DNA of 64,000 nt from the NCBI GenBank assembly GCA_938006335.1, contig CALLMF010000027.1, positions 1 through 64,000 on the forward strand, read 5' to 3'. The notes below the pieces were generated by a model. That model saw nothing but the letters and a program-made list of their open reading frames with translations, did not search any database and was not told where the DNA came from. Shown here one piece after another: positions 24,769-36,100 of this stretch (positions are counted from its first letter, which is position 1; every line of letters begins with the position of its first letter). A program made the position numbers and the translations under genes. Source of the DNA: an uncultured Granulosicoccaceae bacterium. Its GTDB lineage: Bacteria; Pseudomonadota; Gammaproteobacteria; Granulosicoccales; Granulosicoccaceae.

Positions 24769-25773
24769 TCAGGAATAGCGGATGCGGTGGCACAGCGTAG
24801 CGCTTGCCAGTGCTTGGGTGGAATCCGTGGCAAGACCTGCCAGTCGGGGTAGCACGTCGGGGAGTTCGTCGAAGTGGCTCTCGCCGCTGATCAGGATGTC
24901 CAGACGGGCGTTCTGCAGGAGTGCGAGCGCGAGCTTCAAACGCCGCTCGTGGTCCCAGCGGGTTCGCTGCGTTGACGCCACATGACCGACCTGAGACGAC
25001 ACGAGCTGCAGGCGACGTGAATGGAAGGCGCCTCCGAGTGGCACTGACACCGGTTGAGAGCCATACCAGCTCGCCTCCACGATTCGGGCTTCAAAGGCGG
25101 CGATCTCGAGCGCTGTTTCCAGACCTTGCGGATTGCCGCTGGTGTGGATGACAAGATCCGCTTCGGTCTGTGCTGTCGTGGGTGTGGCAAAGGAGACGTC
25201 GAGTGCCTGGGCGATGCGCTTGCGGTCCGTGTTGATGTCGATGAGCTCGACCTCGCAGCCCGCGATGGAACCGACAAGCCACGCCACCAGACAACCGACC
25301 ACGCCGGCACCGATGACTGCAACACGATCGCCGACTGCCGGTGCTGCATCCCACACGACGTTGATGGCGGTTTCCAGATTGGCGGCCAGTACGGCCCGGG
25401 CAGCGGGGACGTCTGTGGGCAAGGGTGTGACAGCGCTGGTGGGCACCACATACCGCGTTTGATGCGGGTATAGGCAGAACACGTCTCGACCGAGCATGTC
25501 CTCCGGCCCCGACTCAACGACACCGACGTTGATATAGCCGTACTTCACCGGAAATGGAAAGTCGCCGGATTGCCATGGCGCACGCATGCGTTGGTACTCG
25601 GCAGCAGGCACCTGGCCCGCCATGACCAGCGATTCCGTACCACGGCTTATCGCGCTGAAGCGGGTCGCCACCTGTACCTCGTCGGCGTCAGCGCCGGGTA
25701 GCGCAAGGTCGCGGATTTCTCCGCGACCGGCAGCGGTGTACCAGAAGGCGCGAGCATCACGTGTGTTCTTCAC
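24769..25773 (-). CDS. Medium-chain dehydrogenase (BchC-like), zinc-ligand-poor
   Basis: 334 residues. The MDR fold is clear: catalytic-domain start [32 protein letters not shown], and the Rossmann motif [18 protein letters not shown] followed by [11 protein letters not shown]. The first catalytic zinc Cys is replaced by Ser (ISRGTE, as in BchC-type dehydrogenases), and the four structural-zinc cysteines are not seen. Oxidoreduction of an alcohol/ketone side chain is likely. GTG 25773 overlaps the previous stop as GTGA, so I prefer it to the upstream ATG at 25794. Confidence 0.85.
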   Translation of the reverse strand: MKNTRDARAFWYTAAGRGEIRDLALPGADADEVQVATRFSAISRGTESLVMAGQVPAAEYQRMRAPWQSGDFPFPVKYGYINVGVVESGPEDMLGRDVFCLYPHQTRYVVPTSAVTPLPTDVPAARAVLAANLETAINVVWDAAPAVGDRVAVIGAGVVGCLVAWLVGSIAGCEVELIDINTDRKRIAQALDVSFATPTTAQTEADLVIHTSGNPQGLETALEIAAFEARIVEASWYGSQPVSVPLGGAFHSRRLQLVSSQVGHVASTQRTRWDHERRLKLALALLQNARLDILISGESHFDELPDVLPRLAGLATDSTQALASATLCHRIRYS

Positions 25774-26594
25774 CGCGTTCTCCACGCAATCCACAACTTG
25801 AGAATGGGCGGTAGCGAATGCCCTTCGCGATGCAGCGCTGTCCTGCGCTTGGCCCAGCTCTCCAGTTGACGCAGGCGCAAGCGAGCGAGCACGACGATGG
25901 CGCGTTTATCGCTGCGGTTCGGCCACTGCGCGTCCGCATTGCTGATGCCAGCCTCAAGGTGCGTAGTCGCATGCGCGATAGCATCAGCCAACAGGGCTTG
26001 ATCAGCAGCAGCGATCGTGTCCGAGCTCGTGCTGATGAGTGAGGCGGGTTCGGTGCCGTGCCGTTCGTAGAGTTCGTTGGGAAACACTGGTTGACCTGCG
26101 GCAAGCAGCCGAGGAAGGTGTGTCAGGCGATGATGGTGGCCAAGTCCGACTGCGAGCGGCGACAGCGCGTCACGGGTCTCGGTGACGGATGTGCCAGCAA
26201 GGCTGGCTTCGCACAGGGCGAGCAGGCCACCGTAGCCGCGAGCGAGACGCTCATCGAGTTCCTTCATGGTCGCCGCCGGTGTATAGCGTTCATCCGCCGC
26301 AGCGCCGAGCACATCGAGCGCGGCATCGCGCGCCTTGTCGTCACCGGCGAGGTCTCTGCAGGCCTTGGTGTTCGGGTGGCGTGCTTGCCCCTGGTGCAGA
26401 CGCTCGAGTTCCTCGTGCCACCAGTGCAGCTTCTTGTGTGCAACTTCTGGAGTAGCAACATCGAGCAATGCGTCCATCAGTGCCTGGCCGAGTGCCAGGC
26501 GTGCGAGTGTCCGCGTGCGCCCAGGGTCCGCTACCCCCCAAAGCGAGTAATACAGGCTCGACCCTTCATGCGGTTGCGCTACCGAGTCGCTCAC
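25770..26594 (-). CDS. Squalene/phytoene-synthase-family protein (NDUFAF6-like)
   Basis: 274 residues from GTG 26594, which overlaps the ubiG stop as GTGA. The start SSLYYSLWGVADPGRTRTLARLALGQALMDALLDV is followed by VAHKKLHWWHEELERL, the pattern of trans-isoprenyl-diphosphate synthase relatives such as NDUFAF6. The paired Asp-rich motifs of true squalene and phytoene synthases are not evident. Catalysis on prenyl diphosphates is therefore uncertain; the protein may be non-enzymatic or use another substrate. The longer frame to 26822 is antisense-style sequence inside ubiG. Confidence 0.7.
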   Translation of the reverse strand: MSDSVAQPHEGSSLYYSLWGVADPGRTRTLARLALGQALMDALLDVATPEVAHKKLHWWHEELERLHQGQARHPNTKACRDLAGDDKARDAALDVLGAAADERYTPAATMKELDERLARGYGGLLALCEASLAGTSVTETRDALSPLAVGLGHHHRLTHLPRLLAAGQPVFPNELYERHGTEPASLISTSSDTIAAADQALLADAIAHATTHLEAGISNADAQWPNRSDKRAIVVLARLRLRQLESWAKRRTALHREGHSLPPILKLWIAWRTR

Positions 26595-27325
26595 CCCTGC
26601 TGGCGCGCCATGAGCATGTAGTTGACATCGACGTCTCGCTCGTTCAGCGAGTAGACGCGCGTGAGCGGGTTGTAGACAAGGCCGGTCATGTCGGTGACCT
26701 CGAGCTTTGCGGCGCGGCAATGGCTGGAGAGCTCGGCAGGAGTGATGAACTTGTTCCACTCGTGGGTGCCGCGCGGCAGCAACCTCAAGATGTATTCCGC
26801 ACCGACGATGGCAAACAGCCACGACTTGGGGTTGCGGTTGATGGTGGACAGGAACACGTGACCGCCTGATGTCGTGAGCGTCTGGCAGGCGGCGACCGTC
26901 GAGGCCGGGTCTGGCACGTGCTCGAGCACTTCGAGGCAGGTGACGATATCGAAGCTTGCGGGCTCCTCTGCGGCGAGCTGTTCGGCCGAGATGTTGCGAT
27001 AGTCGATGTCGAGCCCACTCTCGCGGGCGTGCAGCCGGGCGACAGCCAGGGGCGCTTCGGCAAGATCGATCGCCGTCACGCGTGCGCCAGCGGCGGCCAT
27101 GGATTCGGCAAGGATGCCGCCGCCGGTGCCGATGTCGAGCACGCGCTTGCCCGCCAGGGGCGCGCGTTCGGCGATCCAGTCGAGGCGCAGGGGGTTGATC
27201 TGGTGGAGGGGGCGGAAGTCACCTTCCGGGTCCCACCAGCGAGAGGCGAGCTCGTCGAACTTGGCGAGTTCGGCGACGTCGACGTTGCCGGATGGGGGTG
27301 CGTTTTCCGGGTTTTCAGCGGGCAT
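26591..27325 (-). CDS. ubiG: Ubiquinone biosynthesis O-methyltransferase UbiG
   Basis: Two-step O-methyltransferase of ubiquinone synthesis. Diagnostic blocks: KFDELASRWWDPEGDFRPLHQINPLR, VLDIGTGGGILAESMA (SAM motif I) and FDIVTCLEVLEHVPDPAST. The late part contains KSWLFAIVGAEYILRLLPRGTHEW. 244 residues, normal length. It leads a tight minus-strand operon that continues into the squalene-synthase-like, dehydrogenase and PTPS-like genes, which is not its usual setting. Divergent from gyrA, a common arrangement in gammaproteobacteria. Confidence 0.97.
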   Translation of the reverse strand: MPAENPENAPPSGNVDVAELAKFDELASRWWDPEGDFRPLHQINPLRLDWIAERAPLAGKRVLDIGTGGGILAESMAAAGARVTAIDLAEAPLAVARLHARESGLDIDYRNISAEQLAAEEPASFDIVTCLEVLEHVPDPASTVAACQTLTTSGGHVFLSTINRNPKSWLFAIVGAEYILRLLPRGTHEWNKFITPAELSSHCRAAKLEVTDMTGLVYNPLTRVYSLNERDVDVNYMLMARQQG

Positions 27326-27454
27326 CGGTGAGGGGTTTGCGCAAGGGGTATGCGCTTGGATACGGCGCAGCGGCGATCCTAGCCTACAAACGGGCTGGAA
27401 CGGCGCGAATATGCGGTCACAGAGCCGATTTCAGGCGGCGGCAAGTGCTTGATC

Positions 27455-27463
27455 TGGTACAAT
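27455..27463 (+). promoter_or_regulatory. Probable extended -10 promoter element of gyrA
   Basis: TGGTACAAT matches an extended -10 (TG followed by a TATAAT-like hexamer, here TACAAT) 50 bp before the gyrA start in the ubiG-gyrA divergent region. No strong -35 hexamer is seen at 17 bp, as is common for extended -10 promoters. Confidence 0.45.
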
Positions 27464-27513
27464 TTACCGGTTGAAATCCTCGTTTTGAGGATGCTCTTTC
27501 GGACCCACGCTGA

Positions 27514-30120
<2,607 letters not shown>

Positions 30121-30204
30121 TCGCATCCGACATCGCGACAGTTCGGCGCCGGGAGTACTCGGGCACCGGGCCTGTCGCAATGCCAGCGTCAAGAGGCTCC
30201 TGAC

Positions 30205-31254
30205 ATGCCGATGACTCCCGAAGACGCACTTCAGCAGATCGCCGAGATCGACAAGTCCCTGCAGGAGATGCTCGAGGCGAGAGCCAGGCTTGTATCCGAT
30301 CTCGGGCAGGACATGCCCGGCATGGAGACCGATGCCGAAGCACTGCGTGCGATTGTCAGCCGTAATCAGGGAGTCTGGCCCGATGCTGCGCTCGAGCAGA
30401 TGTTCCGCGAGATTTTCTCGGCGAGTCGCGCCTTGGCGGCAATCCTGCGTGTTGCCTACCTCGGACCCGAGGGCACCTACAGCCATGCGGCGGCACACGC
30501 GCACTTCGGCCATGCGGTGGATACGGTGCCGGAAGTCAGCATACCCGGCATCTTTTCGGCAGTGGATCAGGAGCGGGCGGACTTCGGTGTGGTGCCGGTA
30601 GAGAACTCCACGGAGGGGGCTGTCAATCACACTCTGGACCTGTTGATGGAGACGCCTCTGCGCATTTGCGGGGAAGTGCGCTTGCGCATACGCCACTGTC
30701 TGATGGGGCAGGCCGCAGAGTTGGCGTCCATCACCGAGGTGCATGCCCACCCACAAGCACTGGCGCAGTGCCGCCGCTGGTTGGATGAGCATCTTGCACA
30801 CGCGGCCCGAGTGCCTTCGAGCAGCAATGCGGCGGCGGCCGCTCATGCCGCAGAACATACCGGGGTAGCCGCCATCGCCGGCGAGTCTGCGGCAGCACGC
30901 TATGGCCTTGCGACCTTGGAGATCGGCATCGAGGACGTCAAGACCAACACCACGCGCTTTCTCGTGATGGGTCGTCATGACATTGCACCGTCGGGTGCGG
31001 ATGCAACGTCCTTGTTGTTGAGTGCACCACACCGCCCGGGTGGTTTACGCGCCATGCTGGAGCCGTTCGAGTCCGCGGGCGTCAGCCTGACACGCATAGA
31101 GTCACGCCCCAATCGCAGTGGACTCTGGGAGTACAACTTCTTCATCGATGTGGCAGGGCATCAACACGATGACACCCTGGCGCCCGTACTGGAGCGTCTG
31201 CGGGCCGAGCTGCCCCTGGTGCGGGTGCTCGGTTCCTACCCCGTCCAGAACTGA
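30205..31254 (+). CDS. pheA: Bifunctional PheA type: prephenate dehydratase with degenerate chorismate mutase domain
   Basis: 349 residues. The prephenate dehydratase domain (about 86-265) is intact: LRVAYLGPEGTYSHAA, FGVVPVENSTEGAVNHTLDLL and NTTRFLVMG. A C-terminal ACT domain (PGGLRAMLEPFESAGVSLTRIESRP) should bind phenylalanine for feedback control. The N-terminal AroQ-like chorismate mutase (about 5-85) keeps one Arg (EARARL), but positions equivalent to E. coli Arg11, Lys39 and Arg51 appear to be Leu, Met and Ala. Mutase activity is therefore doubtful. Start ATG 30205 has AGAGGCTCC upstream. tyrA follows closely. Confidence 0.95.
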   Translation: MPMTPEDALQQIAEIDKSLQEMLEARARLVSDLGQDMPGMETDAEALRAIVSRNQGVWPDAALEQMFREIFSASRALAAILRVAYLGPEGTYSHAAAHAHFGHAVDTVPEVSIPGIFSAVDQERADFGVVPVENSTEGAVNHTLDLLMETPLRICGEVRLRIRHCLMGQAAELASITEVHAHPQALAQCRRWLDEHLAHAARVPSSSNAAAAAHAAEHTGVAAIAGESAAARYGLATLEIGIEDVKTNTTRFLVMGRHDIAPSGADATSLLLSAPHRPGGLRAMLEPFESAGVSLTRIESRPNRSGLWEYNFFIDVAGHQHDDTLAPVLERLRAELPLVRVLGSYPVQN

Positions 31255-31269
31255 GCGGTGAGCCATCAT

Positions 31270-32127
31270 ATGCCTGCGGTCCAGCGGCTGGCCATCGTCG
31301 GCTTTGGCCTCATTGGCGCCTCCCTGGCTGTCAGTCTAAAACGCAAGGGATTTGCCGGCGAGATCGTTGCGGTGACACGTAGCGAAGCCTCGGCGGCACA
31401 AGCGCTGTCTCTCGGTCTTGCAGACGAGGCGTTTGCCTCTCTCGCGCCCGGTGTCACGGGTGCTGATGTGATCCTGCTTTCAGTCCCGATGCAAGCGATG
31501 CGATCGGTGATGCAAGCGATTGCGCCTGCACTTGCACCCAACGCCATCGTGACGGATGCCGGCAGTGTCAAGGCGTGTGTCATTGAAGATGCCGAAGCGG
31601 TGTTCGGCTCCACCCGGCGCGTGGTACCCGGGCACCCGATAGCGGGGCGTGAGAAAAGCGGTATGTCGGCAGCAGACGCTGCGCTTTTCGAACAGCGGCG
31701 CGTGCTGTTGACCCCCACCAGCGAGACCGAAGCGGACGCGATCGCCACGGTGTCCGCGCTCTGGACGCTGGCAGGGGCGGAGGTCGAGTGTCTGGACGCC
31801 GCCCACCACGATCGCGTGCTCGCGGCAACCAGTCATCTGCCGCATGTGCTGGCGTTCTCGATTGTCGACACGCTCGCGACGCAACAGGAAGCCGAGGAAA
31901 TCTTTCGCTACGCTGCCGGAGGGTTTCGGGACTTCACGCGAATCGCCGCGAGTGATCCTGTCATGTGGAGGGATATCTGTCTGACCAACAAGGACGCACT
32001 ACTTGATTCCATCGACACCTTCGATGAACACCTCGGGCGCCTGCGCTCAGCGATAGAGGCTGGCGACGGGGAAGCGATCGAGGCGGTGCTGACGCGAGCC
32101 AAGGAGGCACGCGAAGCGAATCAATAG
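31270..32127 (+). CDS. tyrA: Prephenate dehydrogenase (TyrA)
   Basis: NAD(P)-dependent oxidative decarboxylation of prephenate toward tyrosine. The Rossmann motif is RLAIVGFGLIGASLAVSLKR. Substrate-binding blocks are TDAGSVKACVIEDAE, GHPIAGREKSGMSAAD and AATSHLPHVLAF. FRDFTRIAASDPVMWRDI is also typical of the monofunctional enzyme. About 285 residues. ATG 31270 has GGTGAG seven bases upstream. A GTG at 31258 is also in frame and is the alternative start. Co-directional with pheA, so one aromatic amino-acid operon. Confidence 0.95.
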   Translation: MPAVQRLAIVGFGLIGASLAVSLKRKGFAGEIVAVTRSEASAAQALSLGLADEAFASLAPGVTGADVILLSVPMQAMRSVMQAIAPALAPNAIVTDAGSVKACVIEDAEAVFGSTRRVVPGHPIAGREKSGMSAADAALFEQRRVLLTPTSETEADAIATVSALWTLAGAEVECLDAAHHDRVLAATSHLPHVLAFSIVDTLATQQEAEEIFRYAAGGFRDFTRIAASDPVMWRDICLTNKDALLDSIDTFDEHLGRLRSAIEAGDGEAIEAVLTRAKEAREANQ

Positions 32128-32198
32128 AGTTGCCAGTGGCGGCTCACACAGGCGAGCTCATTGGCTCATCAATGGGCACATCGTCAGAGGACAGCCCA

Positions 32199-32507
32199 CT
32201 AGTTCAGTTTCAAGCGCTCGCACAGCACTGCGAGCGTATCGGCGGAGAGCCCGCCCGAGCCTGCCAGTTCCGCGAGATCTGCAAGGTGCGCCTTGGTGTC
32301 GTCGAGAAAGGGCAGGTCGATGGCCGAGCGGTTCATGCCGTATGACACCGATGCTGCTCCCAGCCCCGATAGAAGCACCCAGAACACCATCGTGAAGCTG
32401 CTCTTGATGATGCGGACAACCCCCATGAAGATCAGGAATGCACCGAGCGCAATCATCAGCTCGTCAGCGTATTTGAAGTTCAGGAACTCCTGAATCGCCT
32501 CTTCCAT
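32199..32507 (-). CDS. Small membrane protein of unknown function
   Basis: 102 residues with two hydrophobic segments (ELMIALGAFLIFMGVVRII and FTMVFWVLLSGLGAASVSYG) followed by an acidic, soluble tail (PFLDDTKAHLADLAELAGS). No family recognised. Convergent with tyrA. Start ATG 32507 has GGAGTTACCG upstream. Confidence 0.6.
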   Translation of the reverse strand: MEEAIQEFLNFKYADELMIALGAFLIFMGVVRIIKSSFTMVFWVLLSGLGAASVSYGMNRSAIDLPFLDDTKAHLADLAELAGSGGLSADTLAVLCERLKLN

Positions 32508-32567
32508 CGGTAACTCCGCCTGTATGCGATACCGGGAGTTTAGGCGGCATTGGCGGCGCTGTTTCCG

Positions 32568-33122
32568 CTACTTGCTGCATACCTCGGACCGGGCCGAGGC
32601 TTGCTGGAACACAGTGCTGTGGCTTGTTGATTCGCCATCAGCTGACCTGAACATGATATCGAGCTGCGCACCATCGATCTCGGCACCCGCCACGCGAATC
32701 TGGCCGAGGCTCGAGTCGGTCAGCCGGTCATCAACGTCGATCGAGAAGGTGAAGGACGCTCCGGCGGGGAAGCGCTTGAAATCGAGCACGATCTGCGTGT
32801 CGCCGTCGTCGGGTTCTGGCATTGCCGTCAGGCTCGCGTCGCTGGCTTCGACACGAAAGGGTTGAAAGACTTCGACACCATCACCGGATGCACTGGTGTC
32901 GAAGTACAAGCGACCACGGCTGCCATCCATGTCGATGGTGATACGTGCGATATCGCTCTGCCCGACGTTCTCGAATACGAATCGGTCACGCGGAGCACCT
33001 TCGCGGAACGTCGCCTCAAGTGCTTCTGCACACGCGTCGTTGGCCGCTGAGCTACCGGCCCAGGAGGCGAGTTGCAAGCAGCATAGGGCAGTGAGGGTCG
33101 AGCTTGTAGTCGATATTCTCAT
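32568..33122 (-). CDS. Secreted protein of unknown function
   Basis: 184 residues with a signal peptide (LTALCCLQLASWAGSSAAND). The mature part is beta-rich (IARITIDMDGSRGRLYFDTSASGDG; SFTFSIDVDDRLTDSSLGQIRVAG) and resembles the aggregated-product domains of exported adhesion or carbohydrate-binding proteins. I cannot name the family. One Cys lies near each end (DACAE, SEVCSK), suggesting a disulfide. Confidence 0.6.
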   Translation of the reverse strand: MRISTTSSTLTALCCLQLASWAGSSAANDACAEALEATFREGAPRDRFVFENVGQSDIARITIDMDGSRGRLYFDTSASGDGVEVFQPFRVEASDASLTAMPEPDDGDTQIVLDFKRFPAGASFTFSIDVDDRLTDSSLGQIRVAGAEIDGAQLDIMFRSADGESTSHSTVFQQASARSEVCSK

Positions 33123-33191
33123 CGGGTTCCGGGTTCCTGCTCTGCGTGTTGCTGCTACGTGTCTGACGATCCCCCGGACGTATCAGCTGCC

Positions 33192-36100
33192 TCAGTCCTC
33201 CACCGCGATCTTCACCAACAGATCCTTGGCGTCGATCTGGTCGCCGGGGGCGACCAACAAGGACTCGATGGTGCCGCCCATGTCGGCGTGAATGGCGGTT
33301 TCCATCTTCATTGCCTCAATCGATACAAGGACGTCGCCCGCCTCGATGCGTTGCCCTTCCTTTATTGCCACCGTGGAGACCACACCCGGCATCGGCGCTC
33401 CGACCTCGCCCGCATTGGCGGGATCCGCCTTGGCACGTGCCGCGACCCCGGTAGCGCCGTGCAAACGGTCCGGTACCGCAATTGAGCGCGGTTGCCCATT
33501 GAGCTCGAAGAACACGCGCTTCATGCCTTTCTGGTTGACTTCTCCGACGGCTACGCAGCGGATGACCAGTGTCTTGCCGCGCTCGATCTCCACGAGGATT
33601 TCATCGCGTGGTTCGAGGCCGTAGAAATAGACGGGCGTCGGGAGCACGCTGGTCGGGCCGTACTCCGAGAAGGCGGTCTGAAAGTCGGTGTAGACCTTCG
33701 GGTACATGTTGTAGGAGGCCAGATCCTGCTCGGTGCACGGGCGCCCGATCTGCTCGCTGATCGTGGCACGAGTCGCGTCGAGATCGGCGGCGGGAATGGT
33801 GGCTCCGGCGCGTTCGGTGAGCGGGCGTTCGCCCTTGAGTACCTTGGCGATCAACGGCTCGGGAAAACCACCGGCGGTCTGGCTGAGCTCACCGCGCAGC
33901 ATCGAGACAACCGAATCCGGGAAGGCGATCTCGCGGTCGGGGTCGAGCACGTCGTCCACGGTGAGTTCCTGACTGACCATCATCAGTGCAAGGTCACCCA
34001 CCACCTTGGAGCTGGGCGTGACTTTCACGATGTCGCCGAACATGGTGTTCACATCGGCGTAGGTTCGTGCCACTTCGTGCCAGCGTGATTCGAGGCCGAG
34101 CGAACGTGCCTGCTCCTTGAGGTTGGTGAACTGCCCGCCAGGCATCTCGTGCAAGTAAACCTCGGACGCCGGGCCCTTCAGGTCGCTCTCGAACGCTGCA
34201 TACTGGTTGCGCACGGTTTCCCAGTAGGTACTGATCTTCAGGATGGCGTCCTGATCGAGGCCGGGGTCACGGTCGGTACCGGCGAGCGCACGCGTGATCG
34301 AGCCGAGGCAGGGCTGACTGGTGTTGCCGGACAAGGCGTCCATCGCAGCGTCCACGGCGTCCACACCGGATTCGACCGCGGCCAGCACGGTGGCCGCCGA
34401 CAGGCCGGAGGTGTCGTGGGTGTGGAAGTGCACCGGCATCGAGACGGTGTCGCGCAGGGCAGGGAACAGCACGCGGGCGGCGGCCGGTGTCATCAGACCC
34501 GCCATGTCCTTGATGCACAGAATGTGTGCGCCTGCCGCTTCGATCTCCCGGGCCAGCTTCAGGTAGTAGTCGAGGTTGTACTTGGGGCGCTTGGGATCGA
34601 GCAGGTCTCCGGTGTAGCAGATGGTGGCTTCGCACAGCTTGCCGGACTCGATCACCGCATCCATGGAGACGCGCATGTTCTCGATCCAGTTGAAGCAATC
34701 GAATACGCGGAACAGATCGATGCCACCCGCTGCCGCTTCACGAATGAAGTGTTGAACGACATTGTCGGGATAGTTGGTGTAACCCACCCCGTTGGCGCCT
34801 CGCACCAGCATCTGCAACAGCAGGTTGGGCGCGCGCTCGCGAATGTCTGCGAGGCGCTCCCAGGGATCCTCGGTAAGAAAGCGCATCGACACATCGAAGG
34901 TTGCGCCGCCCCAGCACTCAAGCGAGAGCAGTTGTGGGAGTGCCTTGGCGTAGGCGCCGGCCACGTTGACGATATCGGAGCTACGCATGCGCGTTGCGAG
35001 CAGGGACTGATGCCCGTCTCGCATGGTGGTGTCGGTCAGCAGTACCGATTGCTGCTCGCGCATCCAGTGTGCAAAGGCCTCGGCGCCGTCCTTTTCAAGG
35101 CGCTGGCGCGATCCGTCGATGATGTCGGCATCGAACCAGGGGGCGGAGGGTGTTTCCGCGTCCAGACGCGGGCGCGGGCGGTCGCGTGTGTCCGGGTGGC
35201 CATTGACCGACACGTCGGCGATGTACTGCAACAGCTTGGTGGCCCGATCCTGACGCTGCACCTGCTCGAACAATGCAGGTGTGGTATCGATGAAGCGGGT
35301 GGTGTAGCTGTTGTTCTGAAACTCCTCGTGGCCGATGATGTTTTCGAGGAAGGTCAGGTTGGTGGCTACCCCCCGGATACGAAACTCGCGCAGCGCGCGG
35401 TCCATGCGTCGTATGGCTTCTTCCGGCGTGGGGGCCCAGGCGGTGACCTTCTCGAGCAGCGGGTCATAGAATCGGCTGATCACGGCACCCGAGTAGGCCG
35501 TGCCACCATCCAGACGAATACCAAAGCCTGTGGCCCCGCGGTACGCAGTGATGCGCCCGTAGTCGGGTACGAAATTCTGCTCAGGATCTTCGGTGGTGAT
35601 ACGACACTGTATGGCATGTCCGGACAGCGTGATGTCTTCCTGCGGTGGCACTCCGGATTCCGGTGTGCCGATCACCGCGCCTTCCACCAGGTGAATCTGC
35701 GCCTTGATGATGTCGATACCGGTGACTTCCTCGGTCACCGTGTGCTCGACCTGAACGCGCGGGTTCACTTCGATGAAATAGAAGGCGCCCGTATCCATGT
35801 CCATCAGGAACTCGATGGTGCCGGCACCGATGTAGTTGGTGGATTGGCCGATCTTCAGCGCGTAGTCGCTGAGCTCCTTGCGTTGCGCGTCGTTCAGATA
35901 GGGCGCCGGCGCTCGCTCGACCACCTTCTGGTTTCGTCGTTGGACGGTGCAGTCGCGTTCAAAGAGATGAACGACATTGCCGTGGGTGTCACCGAGAATC
36001 TGTGCCTCGACGTGCCGTGCGCGCTCGACGAGTTTCTCCAGGTAGATCTCGTCCTTGCCGAAGGCGGCACGCGCTTCACGGCGTGCTTCGTCCACTTCGC

